From the NCBI GenBank assembly GCA_905116865.2, contig CAJHNH020007057.1:130100-194099 (forward strand): 64,000 nucleotides of DNA, given 5' to 3'. A model generated the notes under the pieces. The model saw nothing but the letters and a program-made list of their open reading frames with translations. It was not told the origin of the DNA and did no database searches. The position numbers were made by a program, and so were the translations under genes. Numbering within the stretch: position 1 is the stretch's first letter; every line of letters begins with the position of its first letter. Below, in pieces: positions 45,469 to 55,682 of this stretch. The DNA is from Candidula unifasciata (lineage: Eukaryota > Mollusca > Gastropoda > Stylommatophora > Geomitridae).

Positions 45469-45950
45469 CTATCTGGACTTAAATAGGTGCCTATCTCTGT
45501 CTATGTGTTTCTGCTGTGCTCGTGTAACAGCATTGGCCACTGTGTCATTGTCATCGTTCCACTTCTTAATATCTTCTGTTGTGCAAGCTCGCACCCCTGG
45601 AACTGTACCAAGAATGATATCTGGTGAACACCGGTTTACAACACATACCTCTGCAACTCCGGTAAAATGGGGACATCTAATTTTCACAATTGCAAGTGGA
45701 TATTTTTCAAGATTTCCACCGAATGTGCGGCATTTAGCATACCTTCCTGTATATGCAGATGAAGGAACTAAGTATCTTGCCACGCCAATAACATTCGCAC
45801 CCGTGTCCCTCAAAAACTGTAGATCTAACCTTGCCAATGTACCCAAAATGGAGAGGTAATCCACATTCTGTAGGCATGGCGGACAAAGCAGGATACACGA
45901 TGTCAGGTCGAACTCTGACTTGTACTGTATCACTGTGGCTGGCATGTGTT
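45469..45950 (-). pseudogene. Retrotransposon protease remnant
   Basis: The - strand frame includes LDLQFLRDTGANVIGVARYL, with the aspartic protease D-T-G triad. A downstream DIILGTVPGV fits the I-[IL]-G strand of retropepsins. It is in a different frame from gag, and two in-frame stops precede it. The frame ends at 45469, where reverse transcriptase sequence would be expected but is missing. Confidence 0.82.
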
Positions 45951-45992
45951 ATGTCCTCTACCTGAACTGCATTGCCCTGTCTTGGTGTAACT

Positions 45993-47453
45993 CTAGGACA
46001 GAATTTTTTTTAGGTGATTCCCCCCACACACAAAGCATTTGAGGTTGCTATCGTAGTGCCTCCTCCTGTCTTGTGTCGGAGATTCATAATCATTCCGTCT
46101 ATAACTTTTGTTTTGACACTGGTCTGATCTGTGACGCCAGGAAGAACAGTACTGACAACCTCTAGGCCGGCTAAAGTACCTATGTGACTGTTCTGTCTTT
46201 TGAAAGGCTCTATCTGGTCGTCTGGAGCGATCATAGCTGTGGCTTCTAAAGTGACCTGCTCTGCCAAAAGTGTTAGGTTTCTGAGCAACATTATTTTGTG
46301 AATAATGTGAGCGGTTCACGCGCATGCTAGATGCGGCAGGAATAGGTTCTGTGTAACTTTCCTTTTGCAATGACTTGCCAGGATGAGCACTCATATATTG
46401 CTCACCCAGTTTTACCATTTCCTCAATAGAAGGCGGTTTTCTTTCTTGGAAGAAAGCAAACAATCCTGTGCTACAACAGGACAGAATCTTATCCCTAATC
46501 ATCAGGTCTGCTAGACGATCATAAGAATTACCGACCTGCGCCAGAGTTGTCCACCTAGAAAACAAGGTCTTAACATTGGCAACAAAATCACCAAAACTTT
46601 TTTCAGAGGAAGGCATTATGTTTTTGAATTTCTGACGATAGTTTTCCTCTGTCAAATTTTGGGAAGCCAATAATTTCTGACGCACTATCTGGAATGATGC
46701 ACGGTCTTCCAATGGTAAGTTAGTGAACGTGTTTAAGACTGTACCGGTTAGTAGATCTCTAAGACGAGCTACCCACTGTGTCTCAGGAATCTGGGCTGAC
46801 GACATCGTTTCTTGGAATCTGTCCAAAAAAGAGTGTAAACAATCATTTGTTGTTAAAAAGGGCAACTTCGGCCTGTATGACCAATTATTCCTGTCTCGGT
46901 TGGAGAGCTGATCCATCTCCACACTTTTCTTGCTCTCGGCCTCCTTAATAGCGATCATTTTATCTCTCTCTACTCTAGCAATTTCTATCTCAGTGTCGAA
47001 TCTAAGTTGTTGCTGCTTGTGAGACAATTCTAATTCTCGATCTTTAAATTGCTGCTGCTTATCATTTTCCTGCATCTGCTGCAACATCTGCTCTCTTTTA
47101 AATGCTATTTCCTGTTCCTTAAGTACCCGTTCTGCCTCTAACTTTTCCTTTTCTAACCTTATTTGTAGTTCAGCCTTTTCTCTTTCTACACAAATTAGCA
47201 TTTCTGACTCTTCTTTTAGTTTTAGTCTTTCTGCCTCTGCTTTTCCTTTTTCTGCCTCTGCTTTTTCTTTTTCTGCATTAAGAAGCTGTATCTTCAACTC
47301 AGAGTCAATTTTTTTCTGCTGTCTTTCTAACGCTCTTTCTTCTCTAACGCTATCTGTGATTTCTTTAAATCTGGCTTCGGCAAATTTGACCAACTCTGGC
47401 CCCTCTAAACTCATAGATCTGCCTAGCTCAACAAAATCCGCAAAGGAAGCCAT
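45993..47453 (-). CDS. Ty3-type retrotransposon Gag
   Basis: The reading frame from ATG at 47453 (MASFADFVELGRSMSLEGPE) encodes 486 residues. Residues about 20-190 form a highly charged coiled coil (EKEKAEAEKGKAEAERL). Then comes a capsid-like region beginning YRPKLPFLTTNDCLHSFLDR, and a C-terminal nucleocapsid with one complete CCHC knuckle, CQYCSSWRHRSDQC. A second knuckle starts CFVCGGNH but is cut short by a stop after an A8 run at about 46004-46011, so gag and pol are out of frame. The open frame extends upstream to 47624, but that part is hydrophobic 5' leader without support. Gag packages the element's RNA into particles in the cytoplasm. The element lies in the intergenic region on the - strand. 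Confidence 0.9.
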   Translation of the reverse strand: MASFADFVELGRSMSLEGPELVKFAEARFKEITDSVREERALERQQKKIDSELKIQLLNAEKEKAEAEKGKAEAERLKLKEESEMLICVEREKAELQIRLEKEKLEAERVLKEQEIAFKREQMLQQMQENDKQQQFKDRELELSHKQQQLRFDTEIEIARVERDKMIAIKEAESKKSVEMDQLSNRDRNNWSYRPKLPFLTTNDCLHSFLDRFQETMSSAQIPETQWVARLRDLLTGTVLNTFTNLPLEDRASFQIVRQKLLASQNLTEENYRQKFKNIMPSSEKSFGDFVANVKTLFSRWTTLAQVGNSYDRLADLMIRDKILSCCSTGLFAFFQERKPPSIEEMVKLGEQYMSAHPGKSLQKESYTEPIPAASSMRVNRSHYSQNNVAQKPNTFGRAGHFRSHSYDRSRRPDRAFQKTEQSHRYFSRPRGCQYCSSWRHRSDQCQNKSYRRNDYESPTQDRRRHYDSNLKCFVCGGNHLKKILS

Positions 47454-47979
47454 TATAACTCGACGTATTTTGCAATACAAGAAATATAAAATAATAATAA
47501 ATGGGGGAAAAAAAATGAGACAAACAATGGTTGACAAACAAGACGCTACACTTCGTTCACTGCAACTAATGTACAAAACGACAACGTTGAGAGAATCGAA
47601 TAGTAAAAATAAAGTTGACACCACAAGCCTGTTATAAAAAAGAAATCATGAAAAGTAAACAGAAGAGCACACCAATGACGTGACGACGGAAACACACTTA
47701 ACGCATACAATTTTTAGCGACTAATTGTCAGAAAGGCCACGAATATTTGCATATCCTCTTTATCAGAGCCGCCAATTTGACAAGAAAAGCTGAAGAAAAG
47801 AACTAATATGTCATCCCAAACTCAATGAGCTGATATATTAAAGTTACAAATAACAGAAAACATGGATGATAATCATTCACTCTAACACCTCGGATATGTT
47901 ATGAGACGAAACGAGCACACAACACAACTCCCATCCGTCAACAAAAAACATTACCCGATTTAAAATCCACAGATGCGAT

Positions 47980-48125
47980 CCTTAGGCGTCGTAAGCGTGG
48001 ATCCTCAAGTCGATGCGATCCTTAATCGTACTGCGATCCTTAGGCGTCGTACTGCGATCTTTAGGCGTCGTACTGCGATCCTCAGGCATCGTACTGCGAT
48101 CCTCAGGCGTCGTACTGCGAACAGG
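47980..48125. repeat. 21-bp repeat in the retrotransposon leader
   Basis: About six copies of CTTAGGCGTCGTACTGCGATC with variants, between the 5' LTR and gag. Confidence 0.88.
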
Positions 48126-48508
48126 AACCTAGTAGTAATGATGCGAAACTCAAGCATCCACTGCCAAACTCCGTTGAAGAATGTCAATTACGGCAGAACA
48201 AACGCGTAATTCTATAGAGTCAAATAACACTGCTAATGTCACCAGCACTTTATACAGCTGTAAATCAATTAAGGCCTACTGTTAGTTCACGTATGTCCGA
48301 TAAGTTCGTAAAGCTGCTAGAAACACCCGTTAGCACTGCATACACGTAAACAAAATAGTTTATAACTCCTTTCAGGATCCGTTAATTTATAACGTGTATG
48401 TGCGAACAGTTAAATGTATTCGTTCAAGCGATTATCAGTCAGTAGCACGAACACTGGATAAATCAACACTGTTTATAAATCCATCAAAGGACCGGCTTGG
48501 CCATCCAC

Positions 48509-49199
48509 TGTTGTACACTTAATTTGTACATTCTTTTGTATACTTTATATTCAACCAAGTATTTAGGCCTAGGGTGCCTATTCTAGTATTCCGCTGGATA
48601 TCTCCTTGATGGATGTGCTACAGTGAAGTCCTGCATTCTATAACTGGCACACTTGGCACCGACACAGCATCATGTAATACAGTCGCTACCTTTACAAGCC
48701 AACAATAACGCTTGTGACAGGCCACATAAACTTTAATGGCATTAAAGTTACACGTCACAAGATGATGATGATTATTCAATAAAACATGTACGATAATAAA
48801 TCTCCATTATCTATGCTGATGATATAAAAGATTACAGCAGCTTTTCTCAATGGGCTCCTGCCATTAAAATAAGTAAATAGACATTGAACTGTCTCCCGCA
48901 AACAACGGTAAATCAAAACCTCACAAAGAGAAAACGTTTCTATAATATCCTCATACAGAGAGCCAACACAGTTTCCGCTAACCCCGCGGAAACACGTCCG
49001 ACTTGGACAATGGAAATATCTCAACTGCCGAATCCTTTGTGTTCTGCAGGAGCCTTTGTGTTAATCGCCCAGCATTCAATTAGCTGGTATCCCAGGTAAC
49101 AGACCCGACCGGTGGCCGCTGTGTGAACCTTTCACCTGCGCTATGACCACTAGAAGAAACTAGAAGAAACTTTAACTCTTGGACTATAAGATTACAACA
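48509..49199 (-). mobile_element. 5' LTR of Ty3-type retrotransposon
   Basis: Identical copy of 43718-44408, offset by 4791 bp with no indel seen. On the - strand the LTR is followed after one base by TGGATGGCCAAGCCGG (48507 down), the position of a primer-binding site; the matching tRNA was not identified. The whole element spans 43718-49199 (5.5 kb). Confidence 0.95.
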
Positions 49200-49275
49200 G
49201 TATGTATGTATGTATGTATGTATGTATGTATGTATGTATGTATGTATGTATGTATGTATGTATGTATGTATGTGT
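49200..49275. repeat. TATG microsatellite, right half
   Basis: Continuation of the GTAT array interrupted by the LTR element, ending in TGTGTTTGTGTGTAAATG. Confidence 0.95.
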
Positions 49276-49574
49276 TTGTGTGTAAATGTGTATGTATGTG
49301 AGCATGCATGTGGGTGTGCGAGAGCATGTGCATGCATTTTACAACTTATGCTTTTGTTTTTTCTTGATATTCATAATGTGCATATTATAATACGAATACA
49401 ACATGCTTTACTGATAAAATACAACTGCTCTGTGAAAGATGGGTGTTTGGAAGGGCCCAATTTGTGACCCTTTGAAAATAAAGTTTGTTCGTTCGTACCA
49501 CTTGTGCGGTGTAGGCGGCGGGGGGTCTGGTCTGTAAGCCTAGGGATTTAGAGCTGCATGGCTAGTGCTGTTGC

Positions 49575-49865
49575 CTCAGACTGTGCTGGTTTATGATCAT
49601 CATCAAGGGCCTTGCCGACAGGTGTCGGCAATCATGCCTCTCCACAATGAGATCTGCAACTGCGTGTATCAATTTGTGTGTCCACACCCCTGCAAGCCAT
49701 AACACAAGGCTGTAAAGAATCATCTCATACTGTCTTCTTCTGTCTCTCTTTCCAGTGGTCACAGCATGTTCCAGTTTCCCTTTTCTCGTAACATGACCCC
49801 AAAAAATTATGACTGTCTCTTTCTGATGTTTGTGATAAGTTGTCTTCAAGTCCTCACCTCTTTAA
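49575..49865 (-). mobile_element. LINE 3' end, antisense
   Basis: The - strand translation VIIFWGHVTRKGKLEHAVTT, GKRDRRRQYEMILYSLVLWL belongs to the 13875 family; the (GAT)n tail appears as ATGATCATCATC at about 49593. Confidence 0.78.
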
Positions 49866-49989
49866 AAACATCTCGATTCAAGGAGTTCTAAGGATTCTTC
49901 TGTGAAACCACATATCCAAAGCCTCAAAAAATTGTTCGGCTTGTTTCTTAATTTTCCAGGATTAACAGCTGTATGTTTAAACTGGCTCT

Positions 49990-50145
49990 ATATAGCATGC
50001 GAGAATTCTTCTGTGCAGGTTGGGATTGTATTTTTGTCCCTTACAGCACAAATTTACAACCTTACTAGGGATTCCAACCTGGGTCACCTGCAGGAAAGCC
50101 CAGCTCTTAACCGTTTGGCCAGCCGCTCCTCACAATATTACACTA
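49990..50145 (-). mobile_element. SINE family 5, antisense
   Basis: GGTTGGGATTGTATTTTTGTCC, TTACTAGGGATTCCAACCTG (antisense B box) and CTTAACCGTTTGGCCAGCCG (antisense head). Confidence 0.75.
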
Positions 50146-50149
50146 CCGC

Positions 50150-50890
50150 TTGAACACAAATGGTTGCTTTCCTTTATTATTATTATCAAAAACCGCCAGC
50201 GTAATTTAGCACTTATGGCTCTGTTCCATGGGCTGAAGTTCTCCTTCGCCATTCAATGGGTGGTTGGCATTTCAGCAAACCCTTCATTAGTTGGTAATTA
50301 GCTGCCTGTTAGAACATGTTGTTGGGGAGGGGAGGGGGGGGGGGGTGTCCCAAAAGTAGGGCCCTGAAACCCACAAGGGAACCATGGGCAGTGAAAAAAG
50401 TTCACAGTAATAAATATTCTCAGAGTCTGAACACTTCTGCTGTCAAATTCTCTACATTCAGTCAACAAATTATCAACTCCTGTACATTACTTCTTAGCGG
50501 GCAAACCGGCTGTTCTGCAAAAAGACGCAAACCGTATAGGATCAAATCAGATGTAATGAAGTCGACCCTCATGATTTATACCTTTCTCAAACATTACTCC
50601 CATAAAAACCCAAACACAAATGGTACAACAATGGATACACTTACTGCAGTTAAGACACAATTCAATGAATGCAATGTCAATATTACGGCAGTATTCATGA
50701 CAATACTGTGGCAGTACTCATTAACTGAGGTTAAAAGGTCACAAAAGAATGTCAGCATTACCCTCTATAAGTATCTATCTATCTACAAGACACTTGACAC
50801 GGCAGGCTTCTGGATCATAAATTTGGCAAACTACAGGTGGTGACAAATATCCATTTTTATGTTTAACTGTCCTAAAAAGACATTAACTGT
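50150..50890. other. No gene recognised
   Basis: A G run lies at 50333-50345. An open frame spans about 50316-50840 on the + strand (175 codons) without recognisable motifs or flanking splice signals. Confidence 0.4.
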
Positions 50891-50894
50891 TGTG

Positions 50895-51415
50895 TTGTGT
50901 GAATTCACAGCAACATAATATGGTATTTCACCAACACAGTATGGTATTTCAGCAACATACTTTGATATTAAGGCAGTACAGTTTAGTATTCTAGCAACAT
51001 AATGTGGATTCTAGCCACACAGTATGGTATTCCAGCAATCCAATATGGTACTTTAGAAACAGTATGGTATTCTAGCAACATAACAGAATATTTAAGCAAC
51101 ATTATGGTATCCCAGCAATGCAATATGGTTCCTGAGCAGCAGTGTGGTCATCTAGCAACACAATATGGTACTTAAGCTACATTATGGTATTCTAGCAACA
51201 CAATATGGTACTTAAGCAACAGTATGGTATTATAGCAACACTATGTGGTATTCTAGCCACATATTATGGTATTCCAGCATCCCAATATGGTACTTAAGCA
51301 ACATTATGGTATTCTAGCAACACAATATGGTACTTAAGCAACATTATGGTCTTCTAGTCTCATGACTGGCTATTTTAGCAACATTATGGTATTCCAGCAA
51401 CATTGTGGCATTCCC
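50895..51415. repeat. Degenerate 20/40-bp AATATGGTA minisatellite
   Basis: Imperfect units such as GCAACATTATGGTATTCTA and GCAACACAATATGGTACTTA repeat about 25 times. Confidence 0.88.
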
Positions 51416-51424
51416 TTTTCATGC

Positions 51425-51660
51425 CAGTGTCGATATCAGGCTCATTATGCTAGACTCATAATTGTAGAGACCAATCGACACATGGTGGTGGTTGTGGTGA
51501 ACATCACGACAGCCGCCCTTGACTTCCCATAACATATACCGATTTCCGGCTGGGTCTACATGGGAGCCAAGATTAATTTTAGGAGAAAAACCTGTCTGTG
51601 AGGGTTCGAACCTAAGACTTTTGTGCCTACAGGCAAGCATCTACCCACTACACAGCTCCT
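51425..51660 (-). mobile_element. SINE family 3, antisense
   Basis: ACCAATCGACACATGGTGGT, CATCACGACAGCCGCCCTTG, GGCTGGGTCTACATGGGAGC and GAGGGTTCGAACCTAAGAC (antisense B box). Confidence 0.82.
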
Positions 51661-51734
51661 TGTGAGAAGACAGATTGAGAAGAATTTTACAACATATATT
51701 TTATTTATTTTTTAATTTAAAAACTGGTTACAGA

Positions 51735-51998
51735 GGGAGTTGAGGTGGCGCAGCAGCTAGACGTGCAAATCGGAAGGTCATAGGGTCGCTCCCTGGTGGA
51801 GCCCGACTTTTTTTCAAAATGATCTTGACTCCCAGGTTGACACAGCCTTGAGTGGGGACCGTGTGCAGTCCTGGGAAGTAAAGGCGGCCCGTGTGATGCT
51901 GACCACATTACCCATCTTGTGCCGATTGGTCTATAAACATATAGGTCTGGGCCTATGTGCCCTATACGCCTAAAGGCGTGGAAAAGGGACCTTTACTT
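51735..51998 (+). mobile_element. SINE family 3, full-length with TSD
   Basis: 264-bp copy flanked by 12-bp duplications ACTGGTTACAGA (51723-51734 and 51999-52010). Head GAGGTGGCGCAGCAGCTAGA, B-box-like AGGGTCGCTCCC, core CCCAGGTTGACACAGCCTTG, and 3' end GGCGTGGAAAAGGGACCTTT. Confidence 0.92.
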
Positions 51999-52282
51999 AC
52001 TGGTTACAGAAATTCTGATTCTCAATTTTCTATCAATAATTTATTTGTCATGTGCTTCTAATTAACAACTTACAATGTTTCCCCGAAAATAAGACCCAGC
52101 CCAAAAATATGTCCTAGCATGATTTGTTAGGGTGCTCGTAATATAAGCCCTACCTCAAATATATGTCCTAGTTATGACCGTCAGTCAGACAGATGGACCT
52201 CAGTCTTACGCTGGAACACACGACGGGCCTACTGAATCATAAAGTAATAAATATCAAAACAAATAATAAAACTGATATCCTT

Positions 52283-52455
52283 CTTCTTTTTCAGCACTCC
52301 AAGATCTTGAAGTTCATTTCTGCAGACATCACCCGCCTCCACTCGCCTCTCTGGTAGGCCTTCTCTTTCCAGTTCGTGACACCAAGTGTTTGCAGGTCTG
52401 TCTGGACATTATCTCTCCATCGTCTTCTTGGTCCGCAACCATTTAGCTCCCTTGT
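52283..52455 (-). mobile_element. LINE 3' fragment nested in the MITE
   Basis: TTCTTCTTTTTCAGCACTCC, TCTGCAGACATCACCCGCCT and ACACCAAGTGTTTGCAGGTC, GGACATTATCTCTCCATCGT are antisense to the C-terminal LINE sequence at 17280-17400. Confidence 0.78.
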
Positions 52456-52607
52456 GTATACAGTTGAATGTTAACAGATATTAATTCTTTAAATAAAATT
52501 TGACCTATAGTATGACATATTTTTGTACTTGTTTATACAAATATTTATTCAAAATTTTTAAAAGACACCGCATGAAAAAAAAGCCCTCACACGCTTTTAG
52601 AGAAAAT

Positions 52608-52613
52608 TTTATT
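52608..52613 (-). promoter_or_regulatory. Possible poly(A) signal of the GAB gene
   Basis: TTTATT on +, AATAAA on -, about 145 nt after the GAB stop codon and inside the MITE. A second candidate is about 52543. No transcript evidence. Confidence 0.35.
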
Positions 52614-52757
52614 ATAAGACCTGGTCTTATTTTGGGGAAAACATGGTACATCCTTTTCTACAAGTTATGGAGTGAACAGAGGCCCAAACAGGCGGTAAAA
52701 AGTCCACGTCGTTTTGAAGTAAAACTTGTGATCATGTCGGCCATTCTGACTCTCTCC

Positions 52758-53042
52758 TCAGTTGTGGTCATCGTTCTTTCTCTCTTTCTCTTTCACTCTC
52801 TTGGTGTCATTAAGAGCTTGTGTTTTAATAAAGTCTATTTCTCTGTATTCTGTAGCAGATTCTTTGCTTCTGTCCATGTGGTTATGAGCGTGGCTGTGCG
52901 TGTGGCCATGTCCGTGAGTGTGAGAAGAGCGAGGTGGCTCCTGGCTGGAATCCGGCAGGGCCAAGTCAATGTATTTGAGTTCCCTGTCATTGTCCACTGT
53001 TGGTGGTGGGACAGCTCGCAGTAAGCTCAGAGGGTGGTGAGT
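52758..53042 (-). CDS. GAB-family docking protein, C-terminal exon
   Basis: A 285-bp terminal exon (95 codons with stop, phase 0 entry) after TTCCTTATCCATAG. It encodes THHPLSLLRAVPPPTV, then DNDRELKYIDLALPDS, a histidine-rich stretch (HTHGHGHTHSHAHNH), and ATEYREIDFIKTQALNDTKR before a charged tail. GAB1/2 proteins end with two phosphotyrosine sites that bind the tandem SH2 domains of SHP2 and a K-T-x-A-L-x-x-T block after the second. LKYIDL and TEYREIDFIKTQALNDT match this layout. The His-rich insert between the sites is not part of the usual family pattern. Phases join cleanly to the microexon at 55413. Confidence 0.88.
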   Translation of the reverse strand, partial: THHPLSLLRAVPPPTVDNDRELKYIDLALPDSSQEPPRSSHTHGHGHTHSHAHNHMDRSKESATEYREIDFIKTQALNDTKRVKEKERKNDDHN

Positions 53043-53159
53043 CTATGGATAAGGAAAGCAATTGTAATTGTTAACAATTCAACTGAAAAATGTATCATCA
53101 ATGTGAAAACAAAAATATGAAAGATTTCTTCTTCTTCAACACTGACCCTTAAAATTATA

Positions 53160-53300
53160 TCTGGCATGTTGTGTTTACAGCCAGTCTGTGATATCCGCAC
53201 CTTTCAGTCCAGTACATATGATTTCTAAATACTCCTTATTAGTTTCTCTATATGATATGTTTGTTAAAGAGCAGTTGGTCTATCCGTCCACCAACATCAC
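53160..53300. repeat. Small dispersed repeat
   Basis: GGCATGTTGTGTTTACAGCC and TGATATCCGCACCTTTCAGT recur at 54043-54150 and 41527-41640. Confidence 0.6.
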
Positions 53301-53641
53301 TAGTTGCAAGAGCATACACTATGAGAATGGAAACATCATAACGCGTAGAAAGGCCAAAAAGAATAAGGATAGATGGAGTTAACGACTTGCTGAAACTCAA
53401 TAATAAAACCATGCAGTAAAGCTAAGGAGTGTGCACTATCCCAGAAACTTATCATTAGCTGTGCCTGCAATGCCTAACAGCATTAAGCAGAGAAAGACAA
53501 TGGATAGACAGAATATTGATCTTCTACTTCCTTTCATCCCCCATTAAAAATATAATCAGGCCCTCAATTAACTCAAAGTGGTTTGGGACTGCAGACACAA
53601 GTTAAAATAATGCCGAAAAATGTGCATGTTTGTAGTCAAAT

Positions 53642-53912
53642 GGGGAGTCGCCGTGACCAAGTGGCTAGACGCTCACCGCGGATCGGAAGGTCGTGGGTTC
53701 ACTCCCTGGTGGAGCCGGACTTTTTAAAAAAATTTCCTTATCTCCTAGGTCGACCCAGCCTTGAGTGGGTACCGGGTGCAGTCCCGGGAAAGTAAAATCG
53801 GCCGGCGTGATGCTGACCACATCATCCATGTTGTGCCGATTGGTTTATAAAAAATATAGGTCTAGCCCTACATGCCTAAAGGCATGGAAAAGGGTCCTTT
53901 ACTTTTACTTAC
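53642..53912 (+). mobile_element. SINE family 3, full-length with TSD
   Basis: 271-bp copy flanked by TTGTAGTCAAAT on both sides (53630-53641 and 53913-53924). A box CGTGACCAAGTGGCTAGACG, B box GGGTTCACTCC, core GGTCGACCCAGCCTTGAGTG, 3' end AAAGGCATGGAAAAGGGTCC. It lies in the last GAB intron. Confidence 0.93.
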
Positions 53913-54302
53913 TTGTAGTCAAATTGTGATCATATTGTCTCTGTCACTAAACAGTAATTTTTGTGGACTACCCTAGGCATAAAATGGCACCAAATAAAAC
54001 AATGTATGAAGGATATTAAAGTTCAAAGGGGCAAGCGTTTCTGGTATGTGGTTTACAGCTAGACGGTGATATCTGCACCTTTCGGCCCAACGCATTCACT
54101 CTCAGCAAATCCTGAATTAGTTGCCTTGTCTGACATGCCAGTTAAGCAGCAGTGGAGACCATTTCTTCTCAATAACTCTAAAGAATCTAACTGGTCATGC
54201 ATCCATGTTCAAACAGCAAGGCCCCGCTGTCATGTGCAGATGGAAGCTTTGAGTCTACATGTGGTTCACATTCTGAAAAAACTAATTGGAGAGGGGGGGG
54301 GG

Positions 54303-54680
54303 GGGGGGCTGCGTGGTCTCGGGGTATGGTGTCTGCCTCATGGGCTAGAGGTCCCGGGTTCAGGCCCCGGTGAGGGCTAGATTTTTTTATGTGGACTTCT
54401 AGTAATTTTACCTGGTCTCTGGGTAGTAAGATCGGACGCCCGTGTGTATTGTTGTGCACATAAAAAAAATTCCTTGGCAGCTGGAAATCGAAAAGAGTAG
54501 CCTAACGGCGCGCTGCCCAGGCAAAATTCTACCCAAAGTATTTCAGGATCCTTGCCGGTGCTACAGAGCCTGTGCACTGAGCTGAGCTTCTTCGGACTCA
54601 GACTTAAGTTAGAAAAAGAACGGAGCACTTATGGGTTACTACCCGTGTGCCATGATGTTGTTCAAAACCTCAAAACCGCA
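54303..54680 (+). mobile_element. SINE family 4
   Basis: GGCTGCGTGGTCTCGGGGTA, B box GGGTTCAGGCCCCGG, GTGGACTTCTAGTAATTTTA, GGATCCTTGCCGGTGCTACA and TTACTACCCGTGTGCCATG. Last GAB intron. Confidence 0.9.
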
Positions 54681-55094
54681 GCCAAAGTTGTCGACAGTAT
54701 GAGATTCCAGTTTCAGACAAACTCTATGTCGCTGCCTTTTACATCTAAACAATTCTGGAATAGTGTAACTTATATGTGAGTTTTACAAGACAATTACAAC
54801 ATATAAAGGGCTATGTGGTACAGTATTAGCCTTCATTTAGCTTTCATCAACATAATTACAAGAAACAAAACACAACACAAAATTAAACTGACTCTGAAAT
54901 TACTAGATTATGATATTCAAACCAGGCAAGAACACTACAACCACAATAAAAAAACTTGAAAAACTCAAATATAAAACAAGCAGGACAAGACCAAAAGATA
55001 TGCTGCAGTTATGTCAGAGGCCAGAGCATATATCAAAATAAGCTGACTGCAGTAAAGCTTTGAAAGTCTGAAACAGATTTGAACAAAATGAAGT

Positions 55095-55215
55095 TAGTTT
55101 GTTGATTGACAGATTATCCGCACTGCACATCGGGAAAAGTTCATAAAGCGCTCGGATCCCATCTTCAGTTTATCCCTTGGTGTGTGGGAAGTGATAACAT
55201 GAATTCTGTGTCGAT
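55095..55215. repeat. Dispersed repeat shared with 16245-16380
   Basis: CACTGCACATCGGGAAAAGT, AAGCGCTCGGATCCCATCTT and GTGATAACATGAATTCTGTG match the order at 16245-16380. Confidence 0.6.
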
Positions 55216-55254
55216 TCACTATCCTTTGCCTAATGAAGTAACTAGTCCTTTTAC

Positions 55255-55385
55255 ACCATGCGTAGCATATTCACTGCCTCTCTTATCCAGGTAACACAAA
55301 GGTAAGGCATCTTTGTTAGCACAAGCGTAGCATATTCATTGCCTCTCTTATAACATCCTGGTAACACAAAGGTAAGGCAGCTTTG
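55255..55385. repeat. Two-copy tandem repeat in a GAB intron
   Basis: GCGTAGCATATTCA(C/T)TGCC, TCTCTTA and GGTAACACAAAGGTAAGGCA occur twice (55259-55312 and 55325-55380). Confidence 0.8.
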
Positions 55386-55412
55386 ATAGAACAATAAAAT
55401 TAACATCCATAC

Positions 55413-55436
55413 CTGTTCTTCTTGTTCATGTTGCCT
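55413..55436 (-). CDS. GAB-family docking protein, 24-nt microexon
   Basis: Between TTTTTTATCTTCAG and GTATGGATG lies a 24-nt segment, phase 0 to 0, encoding RQHEQEEQ. The exon before (57515-57617) ends in phase 0 and the exon after (53042) starts in phase 0, so inclusion or skipping both keep the frame. The acceptor and donor fit consensus. No protein domain is affected; the insert is a short charged peptide. Confidence is moderate because the segment is too small for homology. Confidence 0.65.
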
Positions 55437-55659
55437 CTGAAGATAAAAAAGAAATACAAGTGTTGTTTACTACAACTACTATTTAAATCTTTTACAATAA
55501 ACACCATTTATGAATAACTGCATAAGCTTCTTCTTCTCAGCCACCGCCTCCTCCTCCTTCACCAGACTCTTTTCCAAGTCTTCACACTGTGATTCCCCAA
55601 TGGAGCCTAGATCTTCAACTCACACAAAGATCTATTTGTTAAAATTTCCTCAAATTTGT

Positions 55660-55682
55660 ACCCCCCCCCCCCCCCCCCCCCT
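55660..55682. repeat. Poly-C run
   Basis: About 21 C residues. Confidence 0.9.

Larger units (their letters stand above)
52072..52647. mobile_element. MITE with TTTCCCCGAAAATAAGACC ends, copy 2, with nested LINE piece
   Basis: The left end ACAATGTTTCCCCGAAAATA is inverted relative to the right end TATTTTGGGGAAAACATGGT. Interior AATATAAGCCCTACC matches copy 1. It overlaps the GAB 3' UTR, which is transcribed leftward from 52757, and carries TTTATT at 52608-52613 (AATAAA on the - strand). Confidence 0.85.

Noticed and set aside
50316..50840. 175-codon frame as a host gene
   Set aside because: Low-information composition, starts in a G run, with no motif or splice signal.
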